Source: an uncultured Prevotellaceae bacterium
GTDB taxonomy: Bacteria > Bacteroidota > Bacteroidia > Bacteroidales > Bacteroidaceae
Assembly (NCBI GenBank): GCA_902784755.1
Contig: CACZVX010000020.1
Coordinates: forward strand, 31,920 to 66,546
Direction of reading: 5' to 3'
Length of the DNA stretch: 34,627 bases
The notes under the pieces: model-generated
Told to the model about the DNA's origin: nothing
The model's input: the letters and a program-made list of their open reading frames with translations, nothing else
The model's database searches: none
Shown here: positions 1 to 7,978 of the stretch, piece by piece
Numbering within the stretch: position 1 is the first letter of the stretch
Layout: each line of letters begins with the position of its first letter
Translations under genes and position numbers: made by a program

Positions 1-243
1 GATGCTGTGGTGCGTGTAGTTCCTGGTGTAATTGGTGATGAGCAGAGCGCTTTGAGCGACTGTTTCCAAGATGATCTCCTGGCAGCTCCCATCTATACGC
101 GACCCGCAGATTACAAAGGTTGGAAGGTCCCCGACATCCTGCTCTCTGGCCACGAGGCCAAAATCAAGCAATGGGAAATGGACGAGGCCCTGCGCCGCAC
201 CCGAGAATTGCGTCCCGACCTGTTGGGAAACGAAGAAAAGTAA
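1..243 (+). CDS. trmD: tRNA (guanine-37-N1)-methyltransferase TrmD, C-terminal part
   Basis: The reading frame is open from the first base of the window, so the 5' part of the gene lies outside. The visible 80 residues match the C-terminal region of Trm[13 protein letters not shown], then [14 protein letters not shown] and [12 protein letters not shown]. These segments belong to the end of the SAM-binding knot and the C-terminal domain that contacts the tRNA anticodon arm. TrmD methylates N1 of G37 in tRNAs reading CNN and some other codons, which prevents +1 frameshifting. The stop TAA is at 241-243. The identification rests on these conserved family segments; only the start is unknown. Confidence 0.93.
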   Translation, partial: DAVVRVVPGVIGDEQSALSDCFQDDLLAAPIYTRPADYKGWKVPDILLSGHEAKIKQWEMDEALRRTRELRPDLLGNEEK

Positions 244-262
244 CTATTAAGCGAATAAATGT

Positions 263-358
263 AAGTGCCCTACGGGCAGATATTCTACAAATCTTATCCA
301 AAATCAAGCAATATATTTTTGATTATATTTGTAAGATTTCTCGCCGAAGGCGACTACA
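263..358. repeat. Hairpin-flanked inverted repeat in the trmD-flavoprotein spacer
   Basis: Two mini-hairpins, TGCCC-TAC-GGGCA (266-278) and TCGCC-GAA-GGCGA (341-353), flank an AT-rich imperfect inverted repeat whose outer arms are AAATCTTA (289-296) and TAAGATTT (332-339). The hairpins have the same design (5-bp stem, 3-nt loop) as those in the array at 7979-9039. The element could act as a terminator for trmD or be a mobile palindromic repeat. TAnnTTTG matches at 314-321 and 324-331 lack a -33 box, so I do not call a promoter. Confidence 0.55.
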
Positions 359-412
359 AAATTGATTCGAAGAATAATAACTGAGAAAAGAGATATTCTA
401 AATTTCAATAAC

Positions 413-1579
413 ATGAACAAAATTACAGACAACATCTATTACATCGGAGCCGATGACCGCGAACTCGATTTGTTCGAAGGACAGTACGAGACGCCAGAAG
501 GCATTTCGTATAACTCACATGTTATCATGGATGAGAAAATTGCTGTGCTCGACACCATCGATGAGCGGAAGACCGATGAATGGAAAGCAAATCTTGCAGA
601 AGTACTTGGCGACCGCAAGCCCGACTATCTCATCGTGAGTCACATGGAACCCGACCACTCTTCTCTGGTTAAGGAAATGATCGACACCTATCCTGAAATG
701 AAGGTCGTTTGTTCTATGTTGGCTGTAAAGATGATGACACGCTTTTTCGGTAAACCCGTTCCTGCAGACCGCCTCATCACCGTAAAAGACAATTCCACTT
801 TGGAATTAGGTGAGCACACCCTTCAGTTCTTTACCGCAAGCATGGTTCATTGGCCGGAAGTGATTGTGGAATACGAACAGAAAGAAAAGATTCTGTTCTC
901 CGCAGATGCATTCGGTAAGTTCGGTGCCTTGAGTTTCGACGATCCTGAGGGATGGGCATGCGAGGCACGCCGTTACTACTTTAATATTGTAGGCAAATAC
1001 GGCGCTCAGGTACAGGCTCTGCTGAAGAAACTCAGCGGTCTGGAGATTAAGAAGATTTGTCCACTCCATGGTCCCGTACTCGATGAGAACTTGGAGTATT
1101 ACCTCAACACTTATAACACCTGGAGTTCATATGAGCCAGAAGACAAAGGTATTTTCATCGCCTACTGTTCTCTGCATGGCAACACCGAAAAGGCTGCACA
1201 GAAACTCGCTGAGATCCTTAAGGAAAATAGCGATGTAAAGGTAAGCATCAGCGACCTTCGCCGTGATGACCTGCATGAGGCTGTAGAAGATGCTTTCCGC
1301 TACGACCGTCTGGTACTTGCAGCTCCCACTTATGATGCCGGCGTGATGCCCATTATGGAAGACTTCATCCACCACTTAGCCATCAAGAACTACCAGAAGC
1401 GCCGTGTGGCCATCATCGAAAATGGCTCGTGGGCTCCTGCAGCAGGTAAGAAGATGCGTGAAGCTATGGAGGCCATGAAGCAGATAACCATTGTAGAACC
1501 CATTGTTACCGTGGAATCCACCGTAAAGGCAGATACAATTGAAAAGCTGAAAACGCTTGCCAGCGAGCTTTTGAAATGA
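413..1579 (+). CDS. FprA-type flavodiiron protein (A-type flavoprotein)
   Basis: The 388-residue product has an N-terminal metallo-beta-lactamase-like diiron domain (about 1-245) and a C-terminal flavodoxin domain (about 246-388). Diiron ligand motifs are visible: HMEPDH at 77-82, H146 in MVHWPE, D165 in SADAFG and H219 in PLHGP. The FMN loop is in AYCSLHGNTEKAA, about residue 250. Such proteins reduce oxygen to water, or nitric oxide to nitrous oxide, in the cytoplasm of anaerobes, drawing electrons from rubredoxin or NADH partners. I chose the ATG at 413 because family members begin just before the ITDNIYYIG segment; an in-frame ATG at 362 would add 17 unconserved residues. No rubredoxin gene is adjacent, so the electron donor cannot be told from context. 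Confidence 0.93.
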   Translation: MNKITDNIYYIGADDRELDLFEGQYETPEGISYNSHVIMDEKIAVLDTIDERKTDEWKANLAEVLGDRKPDYLIVSHMEPDHSSLVKEMIDTYPEMKVVCSMLAVKMMTRFFGKPVPADRLITVKDNSTLELGEHTLQFFTASMVHWPEVIVEYEQKEKILFSADAFGKFGALSFDDPEGWACEARRYYFNIVGKYGAQVQALLKKLSGLEIKKICPLHGPVLDENLEYYLNTYNTWSSYEPEDKGIFIAYCSLHGNTEKAAQKLAEILKENSDVKVSISDLRRDDLHEAVEDAFRYDRLVLAAPTYDAGVMPIMEDFIHHLAIKNYQKRRVAIIENGSWAPAAGKKMREAMEAMKQITIVEPIVTVESTVKADTIEKLKTLASELLK

Positions 1580-1592
1580 ATAAAATGAAATA

Positions 1593-1646
1593 ATGAGAAA
1601 ATGAGAAATTGTTTGGTTTTGCACATCCAATTTCTCATTTCTCATT
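1593..1646. terminator. Bidirectional terminator-like inverted repeat
   Basis: ATGAGAAATTG (1601-1611) pairs with CAATTTCTCAT (1628-1638), and pairing continues outward after a one-base bulge through a second ATGAGAA/TTCTCAT copy. It lies between two convergent genes, the flavodiiron protein and the patatin. The stem is AT-rich and made of a simple repeated word, so it may also be a small intergenic repeat. Confidence 0.55.
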
Positions 1647-1665
1647 TTCTAAATCACTAAATTAT

Positions 1666-2511
1666 TTAGATTTCTAAATTCCCACAGAACCTTTCTCCCA
1701 ACTGAAACCCTTCTTCATAAAGTCGTTCGAGTTTTTCTAAGTCGCGTTCCACACGTCCTACCTCCATCGGACGTTCCGGACGAATCACCACGATTTCGCC
1801 CCAACGCTCCATACGCTCTATCATTTCCAATTGGTCATTGTAAGCCTCCACCCGATGACTCAAGGCTACACGCAGACGGGGATAGTCATCATAAACCACA
1901 GGCGGAACTTTAATATCATGTTCCTTCAAACGAAAACCTAAGTTACGGGTCGAAATGACCACATTGAAATCATGTCCACGTTCAATGGAGTGCAGCACAG
2001 GAATGCTGTCCACGATACCTCCGTCGAGCATTGGTGTGCCATCCACATCCACCATACTAGTCACATAAGGTATAGCCGAAGAAGCCATGATGATATCATT
2101 AAGGCGCTGCGGATTCTTATATTCCGAGAGATATTCCGTCCGACCTGTCTTGCAATTCGTCGTCACCACCTCAAACTCATCCCCGGTATTCACGTAAGTA
2201 TCCCAGTCGAAAGGCACCAGTTTATTGGGGAAATCATCGTAAAGCAACTGACGGTCGAAGATACTTCCTTGAGTCACCAGATTCTTCAGCCCTATATAGC
2301 CGAAGTATCCCAGCATGTCGATATTGGCAATACGTGCACGCCTGATTTGGCGGCTCATATACGAAACGCCATTACAGGCTCCTGCCGATACCGCCACCAC
2401 ATAGTGGAAGTAAAGTCCATGCTTCATAAAAGCATCAAGTACCCCAGAGGTAAACACGCCTCGCATGCCACCTCCTTCGAGTACCAGACCCGTATTACGG
2501 TCTATCCTCAT
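1666..2511 (-). CDS. Patatin-like phospholipase family protein
   Basis: The 281-residue protein has the patatin fold signatures in order: a glycine-rich oxyanion loop GGGMRG (13-18), the nucleophile segment AVSAG with Ser42, and the DGG aspartate (Asp163). Family members are lipid acyl hydrolases using a Ser-Asp dyad. It resembles the bacterial YjjU-type branch with its C-terminal extension. No signal peptide is visible, so it is likely cytoplasmic or membrane-peripheral. It starts 2 nt after the PH-domain gene stops, and the two are almost certainly cotranscribed from the promoter at 3033-3063. The usual GxSxG elbow has Ala in place of the first Gly (AVSAG). The substrate is unknown. Confidence 0.85.
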   Translation of the reverse strand: MRIDRNTGLVLEGGGMRGVFTSGVLDAFMKHGLYFHYVVAVSAGACNGVSYMSRQIRRARIANIDMLGYFGYIGLKNLVTQGSIFDRQLLYDDFPNKLVPFDWDTYVNTGDEFEVVTTNCKTGRTEYLSEYKNPQRLNDIIMASSAIPYVTSMVDVDGTPMLDGGIVDSIPVLHSIERGHDFNVVISTRNLGFRLKEHDIKVPPVVYDDYPRLRVALSHRVEAYNDQLEMIERMERWGEIVVIRPERPMEVGRVERDLEKLERLYEEGFQLGERFCGNLEI

Positions 2512-2513
2512 GT

Positions 2514-3005
2514 TTACAGATTATCCTCCAGCGACTTGGAAATGTCTATCTTGTCGAGCGTCTCGTTCAGTTTCGTACGGAAACGGATAGGACTGGCAAT
2601 AAACTTATAGGTGTTCACCACTTCGCCCGTGGTAATTTTGATAGTTCCATAGTTGAACAACCGTCCCAGCATGCTCTGTTCCACCATCACACCCTCGCAT
2701 TTCACCAGCCGGAGTTCTGAGGTATTGCGCTGAATGATACCCTTCTTCACAATCAGCCGCTTGCTGGTAATATAGTATTCTGTGTTCTTGCTCACCAGCC
2801 ACACATAGCAATAACCCACCAGCAAAGCCAGGATGGTAACCACGACAAATGCCCAAATCTCAGGCGCGTTGAAGGCAAGAATCACCATAGCTACAGCCCA
2901 CAGGGCAGCAATCAATACCAGACCACCGGCATAGGCAAACCAGTGCAGACGCCCTTTATGGACTATCTGCTCACTGTTTGTAAGATGTTGTTCAATAAAA
3001 CCCAT
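2514..3005 (-). CDS. Bacterial PH-domain (DUF304-type) membrane protein
   Basis: The 163-residue product has two hydrophobic segments (about residues 24-45 and 50-73) followed by a bacterial pleckstrin-homology-like domain with EYYITSKRLIVKKGII, a pattern of the YdbS/YdbT (DUF304) family. Function in this family is poorly defined; such proteins sit in the inner membrane with the PH domain facing the cytoplasm. I place the start at the ATG at 3003-3005. An upstream ATG at 3062 would lie before the predicted transcription start and would add 19 residues. Coupling with the patatin gene (2-nt gap) suggests a joint role at the membrane, which is inference. Confidence 0.82.
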   Translation of the reverse strand: MGFIEQHLTNSEQIVHKGRLHWFAYAGGLVLIAALWAVAMVILAFNAPEIWAFVVVTILALLVGYCYVWLVSKNTEYYITSKRLIVKKGIIQRNTSELRLVKCEGVMVEQSMLGRLFNYGTIKITTGEVVNTYKFIASPIRFRTKLNETLDKIDISKSLEDNL

Positions 3006-3032
3006 TTCAAATGCTATAAAAGTATTTGGTTG

Positions 3033-3063
3033 CAAAGATAGTAAAATCTTTTCACTCCACAAA
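3033..3063 (-). promoter_or_regulatory. Bacteroidota-type promoter for the PH-domain/patatin operon
   Basis: On the minus strand, TTTG (3063-3060), 19 nt, then TATCTTTG (3040-3033) match the Bacteroides -33/-7 consensus TTTG-N19-21-TAnnTTTG. The predicted RNA begins about 20 nt before the ATG at 3005, which decides the start codon of the downstream gene. The -33 box abuts the stop codon of the regulator gene upstream. Confidence 0.8.
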
Positions 3064-3064
3064 A

Positions 3065-4744
3065 TTAATTATTGTCATCTTCTACAATGCGGTGCATCTT
3101 TCGGTAGGCAGTTGGAGTGATGCCATAGGCCTGACGAAACAGGCGATAGAACGTGCGGTCGCTGCCGAAGCCCGATTTCGTGGCTACCACTTCCAGGATA
3201 TCATCCGTATTCTCCACCAAATTGCGGGCATATTCCAATCTCATCTGCTGTAGCGTATCGGAAATGGAGAGGCCCGTCACTTCCTGAAACGCCAGATTCA
3301 GCGCATATTTCTTCACACCTAATTCTTTCTCCAATGCACTTGTCGAAAACTTAGGATCACGGAACCGTTCCTCTTCCTTCATATAATCAGTCAGCACCTG
3401 GGCAAGATACTCCTTTTCATTCTCAGGTACTTCTTTGGGCGGAAGGGGCTGTTGCTTCACCGACTCTTTCACTCGTTCAAAAAGATACTTGTTGTCGGAG
3501 AGGCGTTTCCTATACCTCTTTATAATAAAGTACAACAGAATAAGCAGCAGCAGGATCAAAGCAGAAGCCACAGCCATATAGGTATAATTTCGAAAGCGTT
3601 CCAGCCGCACTCGTGCATCAGCCTCCACCTGTGTCACCGTACGGAAACTCTCATCAATTTCTTGGTTGGAGATAGCCCAGTCACGTTTGCGCAAACGCTC
3701 CGAGATGTTCAGATAGCGCAAAGTAAGAGAGTCCATATTTTCCTTGTCACCACATGCCATCTTCGAGCGAAGGACGAGTTCCAGTGCATCCCGTGCATCA
3801 TGCGAGACCATTTTTCTATCAAGCATAGGACTCAGCATTCCCGTCACTTCTGCCGCTCTTCCGCTCTCAGCAAGATAGTGAGCGAGGTAAATTCGCTGAT
3901 GCGGGACATACGGGTAACGCTCCAGCATTTCCAAAGCTTCATTGTAGTATCTCTCGCCCTCATCCATTTTCAGTAGTCGCTGACAGATACGGCTTTGCCC
4001 TGTAGTAGCCACCAGCAACATGGCATTGACATAATCATTCTTCTTCCCCGCTCCATTTTGCAGAGCGTTTCGGAGACCGCCAATCAGTTTCTGTCCTTCT
4101 TCATAGGCCCGCCTATACTCGCCGCCTTCAAAAAGAAAACGTTGTCTTACCAATCCTATTTCTGTATGAATATGCTGAGCCATCTGCCCTGTGGCTTCCT
4201 TTCGGGTTATACTGTCAGCATCTTCCAGTAGTTTCAGGCATCTTTTCAGGTTCCGGGGTCCTTTGTTTGAAGACGCCTCAAATAATTTGGCAATCGCTAA
4301 AAAGTAGCGGTAATCTTTTGAACGCGAGGCAATCCGGTTCATCAGTCCACCGTTACGCCGCATCAAGGATTCATAACCCATGCGCTCATCCACGTTGCAC
4401 ATCACGAGCAAAGCCTCCAGCCGATTCTTTGTGTTGTTCTCTTTGCGCGCATAATCGTAGGCACGATAGACATGGCGCACACACCCCACCTCATTATCCA
4501 TATAGATACAGATGCGGCTGCACAACAGTTCATAATCCGAACGTGCACATCCTTCCCAGTCGTTAGCTTCCAACCGACGACCCAGACTGTCAATGCGTTC
4601 CCAAGCCGTTGGCGCATCCGTGATATAGAGATTTCGAATAGAATCAAGATGATAGACATCAGCCTTGGCTGTTGCGGTCAACAGCAGCAGCAAGCCTAAA
4701 AGTTTGGTCCATAGAGGAAGTCTGGTTGTTTTGTTTGTGTCCAT
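3065..4744 (-). CDS. Membrane-anchored TPR/AraC-type transcriptional regulator
   Basis: The 559-residue product has an N-terminal signal or anchor segment (about 12-28), a helical TPR-like region (about 30-370), one strong transmembrane helix (388-408) and a C-terminal AraC/XylS helix-turn-helix domain (about 446-550). The last contains the typical GFGSDRTFYRLFRQAYG segment. This order places the TPR region in the periplasm and the DNA-binding domain in the cytoplasm. It is a one-component layout common in Bacteroidota, distinct from hybrid two-component systems because no kinase is present. The gene is divergent from the secreted LRR protein across a 718-nt spacer, so that operon is a plausible target. 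The ligand is unknown. Confidence 0.85.
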   Translation of the reverse strand: MDTNKTTRLPLWTKLLGLLLLLTATAKADVYHLDSIRNLYITDAPTAWERIDSLGRRLEANDWEGCARSDYELLCSRICIYMDNEVGCVRHVYRAYDYARKENNTKNRLEALLVMCNVDERMGYESLMRRNGGLMNRIASRSKDYRYFLAIAKLFEASSNKGPRNLKRCLKLLEDADSITRKEATGQMAQHIHTEIGLVRQRFLFEGGEYRRAYEEGQKLIGGLRNALQNGAGKKNDYVNAMLLVATTGQSRICQRLLKMDEGERYYNEALEMLERYPYVPHQRIYLAHYLAESGRAAEVTGMLSPMLDRKMVSHDARDALELVLRSKMACGDKENMDSLTLRYLNISERLRKRDWAISNQEIDESFRTVTQVEADARVRLERFRNYTYMAVASALILLLLILLYFIIKRYRKRLSDNKYLFERVKESVKQQPLPPKEVPENEKEYLAQVLTDYMKEEERFRDPKFSTSALEKELGVKKYALNLAFQEVTGLSISDTLQQMRLEYARNLVENTDDILEVVATKSGFGSDRTFYRLFRQAYGITPTAYRKMHRIVEDDNN

Positions 4745-4784
4745 ATATTTAGTGGTAAAGAAATATGTCCTACATTATTTTCTG

Positions 4785-4815
4785 CAAAAATATGGAATAA
4801 TTTGGAAACTGACAA
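4785..4815 (-). promoter_or_regulatory. Promoter for the TPR/AraC regulator
   Basis: On the minus strand, TTG (4815-4813), 20 nt, then TATTTTTG (4792-4785) fit the Bacteroidota -33/-7 pattern, with the start codon about 40 nt downstream. Confidence 0.7.
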
Positions 4816-5357
4816 GAAAACCGACAAAAAAAATTATTCATTCAACTGAAAATTTTACATTTCATTCAGAACTAGCTGTCTTTCAGCTTGTTGAGAATTC
4901 TGTCATAAGGATATATTTAATAGTCACCACAGGTATCTGATTAAATAGAAATAGAGAAAGAGCTATATGTCTTTCGTTATCGGCCGATGAATGAATGTCA
5001 ACTGCAGCGACAGCGAAAGTTGAGGCGGATCTTTACTTCTGACGTGTTTCTTGATAACAGGAACGAATTTTTACAAATAATTTGAAGAATAAACCGATGA
5101 AACGGTCATTTTTGTTTTCGTCGTAGAAAACATTCATTATGACTTCTGAAAGCTCATTTTGACATAAAAAATCAGTATTGTGGAAATACGAAAAATCAAA
5201 TAAGAAATATCAAAAATATTTACAGTTTTTATACACATTTATTGCACACCTCATTAAACTTATTGATTTTCAGTGTTTTAAAAAATTTGTCGGAAATAAA
5301 ATTAGATAACATCAGAAATTTCTCCATATGGAATAATTATAATTCTCCCATCTTATG

Positions 5358-5365
5358 TAAATTTG
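5358..5365 (+). promoter_or_regulatory. -7 box for the LRR-protein operon
   Basis: TAAATTTG matches the TAnnTTTG -7 element. No good -33 TTTG lies 19-21 nt upstream, which fits a promoter that needs an activator. The predicted leader is about 90 nt and very A-rich just before the ATG, the usual Bacteroidota substitute for a Shine-Dalgarno sequence. Confidence 0.55.
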
Positions 5366-5462
5366 CATATAGATAAACTAAATATAAATAAGGACACAGT
5401 AAGATAGTTTTACAAAACAAATAAACAAGAACAATATTTCAATAAAAAAAATTAAATTAATT

Positions 5463-7595
5463 ATGAAGCATTTTAAACTCTTTATGATGCTTGCCCTTCT
5501 GGTGATGGGAGTGAGCAATGTGTCTGCCGAAAAGGTATGGGTTGATACACAAAAGACAACGTGGTATGACACGGAACTTGGTCTCGAGTTCTCAACTAAG
5601 TACAATAGAACGGGAAGTTCTACAGAGGCTGCACCTAATGGTGGTGTTGCTGTGAGACTGTATTTGGGCCAGACAAAGCAAGTGACTGATACCGTTTCAT
5701 ACGAAGCTAGTTGGGGGGGGTCTGTTTATAATGGTGCAAACGCCCAATTGACAACTACTACAAATCGTACAACAAACAATGTAAGTGATGATGATAATGA
5801 TGGTGCTGGTACAAGAGCAAACTATAAGTGTTTGGGACGTCTGGACTATCATGGTTATGGTGCGGTAAATGTAACAGTCACTACTGACCCAGAGTACACG
5901 TATTTCTATGAACGCACACATACGATAAAATACTCAGAAAGAACTTCAGTCGTAATCCCTGCAACAGCTGAAGACCCTGATGGTAATGAGCATGATGTGA
6001 CTGCCATCCAAAAGTGGGGAATGTGCTATGCAAAGACTGCTCAGAATGATTTGGATTATTGTTCAACTAATAACGTTAGTGCGGGGGGCGAACCAACCCA
6101 CTCTACTCCAGTTATCGTTCATAACAACATCAACAGCCATCGTAATGAATATCTTGCAGAAGTTACTTTTGCCGAAGACTGCAATATCGCTTCAATTGGC
6201 GATTATGCTTTTATGAGTTGCGATGCATTAAGTGAAATCCAGATACCCTGGACTGTTTCGTATCTGGGACAGGGTACCTTCGAGTGTTGTATGAACCTGA
6301 TTGACGTAGAGCTTCAGGAGTGCCCTGACCATAACAGTACGGAATTTGGAACTACGAGAATACGCACCATAGAGGACTTTACTTTCTGGTTCTGCCGCAG
6401 GCTTGAAAATGTGTATCTTGCAGACGGTATCACACGCATCGAGGGTAAGAGCTATGGCTCGCCTTTCCAGTACATGGATGCCTTGAGCTATGTTCGTCTG
6501 CCCAATACCTTGCTGTATATTGGCCCGCACTTCCTATGTAGTTGTACTGGAATTCAGAAACTGACCATTCCGGCTTCAGTCACTTATATCGACGGTGCTT
6601 GCTTCCATGGTTGCGAGAGTTTGGAAGAAGTTTATGTTCTTGGTGAGCCTGCCGACTTGCAGGGCTTGGATGGTAACTCGAAGACTTTTGACGCCAACAA
6701 GACAAACTGCGGTAGCCATGTGAATAATGCCAAATTCTATGTAGCCTCGACTCAATTGAATGCATATAAAAGCCATAACGTTTGGAAAGAGTTGGATGCA
6801 AACAATAATAATTATGGCAATGAATTGCTCCCAATTCCTGAGATACCAACAATCTTCACTGCAGGTAAATGGTCAACCGTGATCTTCCCGAAGCGTATTT
6901 CAAATACAACTAATTATATAGCAACAACACAGGCTCAGATTAATGACCTTTTCGGTGAGGGAGCCAAGATTGCCAGACTGAGCGAAGTGAGATTGAACGG
7001 AGGCACATTCCACCTGAAGTTCACGCAAATCTCAGAGATTCCTTGCGGTGTACCTTTGATGATTAAGCCAGCTGTTTCCACAGATGAAGATGGTAATACC
7101 ATAAATGAATACACATACGAAATGTATGGTGCTGATGATGAGGCAGACCGTAACTTCCGTATAGATATGACAGATGATCACGACCTTAGCATAAAGTGCT
7201 CTAACAGTGAAGATGTCGTCACCATGAAAGGACAGTATATGAAGGTGGATCCGCTGAAGAAGTATGACTTCATCTTCAAGTCTGAGAAGAAGGCCGACAA
7301 TACTTATAACTATACCTTCAGAAAGTTTGTGAATGGTAATGCTTATGTTAATCCATTTAGATGCTGGTGGCGCGTAACGCTGAACGGTTATTCAATGACA
7401 TCACCATCATCGCAGCAGAGCAAGTTTGCTACATTCGATGACTTTGATACAACAGGCATCAACAGTGCTGTGGCCGAACCTAAGATTGTCATCGACGGTG
7501 TTTATGACCTGCAGGGCCGCCGCATCGACGTCGACGAGAAGCAACTTCCGAGTGGTATGTACATTGTGAATGGTAAGAAAGTGATTAAGAAATAA
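5463..7595 (+). CDS. Secreted BspA-type leucine-rich-repeat protein
   Basis: The 710-residue product starts with a signal peptide (1-22, cleavage near VSA-E). Residues about 230-395 carry LRR_5/BspA-type repeats (for example ASIGDYAFMSCDAL and SVTYIDGACFHGCESL). A second module begins at AGKWSTVIFP (467-476) and recurs in the secreted protein at 9364-10638. The C-terminus (678-710) is the Prevotella-type tail with VYDLQGRRI, LPSGMYIVNGKK and a basic end. BspA-like proteins are surface adhesins in oral and gut Bacteroidota; the ligand here is unknown. Codons at 5712-5720 include a run of eight G (5713-5720), where slippage would shift the frame. It is followed 18 nt later by a small acidic protein gene. 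Confidence 0.88.
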   Translation: MKHFKLFMMLALLVMGVSNVSAEKVWVDTQKTTWYDTELGLEFSTKYNRTGSSTEAAPNGGVAVRLYLGQTKQVTDTVSYEASWGGSVYNGANAQLTTTTNRTTNNVSDDDNDGAGTRANYKCLGRLDYHGYGAVNVTVTTDPEYTYFYERTHTIKYSERTSVVIPATAEDPDGNEHDVTAIQKWGMCYAKTAQNDLDYCSTNNVSAGGEPTHSTPVIVHNNINSHRNEYLAEVTFAEDCNIASIGDYAFMSCDALSEIQIPWTVSYLGQGTFECCMNLIDVELQECPDHNSTEFGTTRIRTIEDFTFWFCRRLENVYLADGITRIEGKSYGSPFQYMDALSYVRLPNTLLYIGPHFLCSCTGIQKLTIPASVTYIDGACFHGCESLEEVYVLGEPADLQGLDGNSKTFDANKTNCGSHVNNAKFYVASTQLNAYKSHNVWKELDANNNNYGNELLPIPEIPTIFTAGKWSTVIFPKRISNTTNYIATTQAQINDLFGEGAKIARLSEVRLNGGTFHLKFTQISEIPCGVPLMIKPAVSTDEDGNTINEYTYEMYGADDEADRNFRIDMTDDHDLSIKCSNSEDVVTMKGQYMKVDPLKKYDFIFKSEKKADNTYNYTFRKFVNGNAYVNPFRCWWRVTLNGYSMTSPSSQQSKFATFDDFDTTGINSAVAEPKIVIDGVYDLQGRRIDVDEKQLPSGMYIVNGKKVIKK

Positions 7596-7613
7596 TTTTG
7601 GAGGACAGATAAG

Positions 7614-7829
7614 ATGATGAAAAAGTTATATATAAAGCCCACAACTGACACAACGAAGTTGGCTTCTGAACTGATGGTTACCGCATGGTCGATGAAGATG
7701 GATGGTGAGTTGCCTGGCGATAATATCGGAGTTGGTTCAGACACTGGAGAAGGTGAGGATGTAGGTGGCGATGCCAAGTCATTCAATGTCTGGGATGTCT
7801 GGGCAGAAGAAGGTGAAGAGGAAGAATAA
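7614..7829 (+). CDS. Small acidic protein of the MKKxYIxP type
   Basis: This is a 71-residue protein without a signal peptide or membrane segment. It begins MMKKLYIKPTTDTTKL and ends in a very acidic stretch after AKSFNVWDVW. The N-terminal MKK-x-Y-I-x-P and the late AK..F..WD signature are shared with the 63-residue product at 9140-9331. The gene lies 18 nt after the LRR gene and 25 nt before a terminator, so it is the second gene of a two-gene operon. A GGAGG (7600-7604) sits at good spacing before the ATG, unusual in this phylum. I do not recognise a function; precursor peptide, secretion partner or chaperone are all open. Confidence 0.7.
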   Translation: MMKKLYIKPTTDTTKLASELMVTAWSMKMDGELPGDNIGVGSDTGEGEDVGGDAKSFNVWDVWAEEGEEEE

Positions 7830-7853
7830 TTATTCCTAATATTTCAAAGAAAG

Positions 7854-7883
7854 GGCGCTCACTGAAAAGTGGGCGCCTTTTCT
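7854..7883 (+). terminator. Rho-independent terminator of the LRR operon
   Basis: GGCGCTCACT (7854-7863), loop GAAA and AGTGGGCGCC (7868-7877) form a 10-bp stem with one G-T pair, followed by TTTTCTT. It closes the LRR/small acidic protein operon. Confidence 0.85.
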
Positions 7884-7978
7884 TAAAGCCTCACCCCAGC
7901 CCCATTTAAGAGCCTCACCCCAACCCTCCCCTGAAGGGAAGGGAGTGACGAAAAACGAAAAACGAAGGACTATGACCT

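Larger units (their letters stand above)
4745..5462. other. Long AT-rich divergent intergenic region
   Basis: These 718 nt separate the regulator from the LRR gene and contain no credible gene. They hold the regulator promoter (4785-4815) and the -7 box of the LRR gene (5358-5365). About 540 nt between these have no assigned role. The length is unusual for this compact window and could house operator sites or a small RNA, but I could not define a clear repeat or hairpin there. Confidence 0.6.

Noticed and set aside
311-331. Promoter for the flavodiiron gene at TATTTTTG or TATATTTG
   Set aside because: Both boxes lie in an AT-rich inverted repeat and have no -33 TTTG at 19-21 nt, so chance matches are likely.
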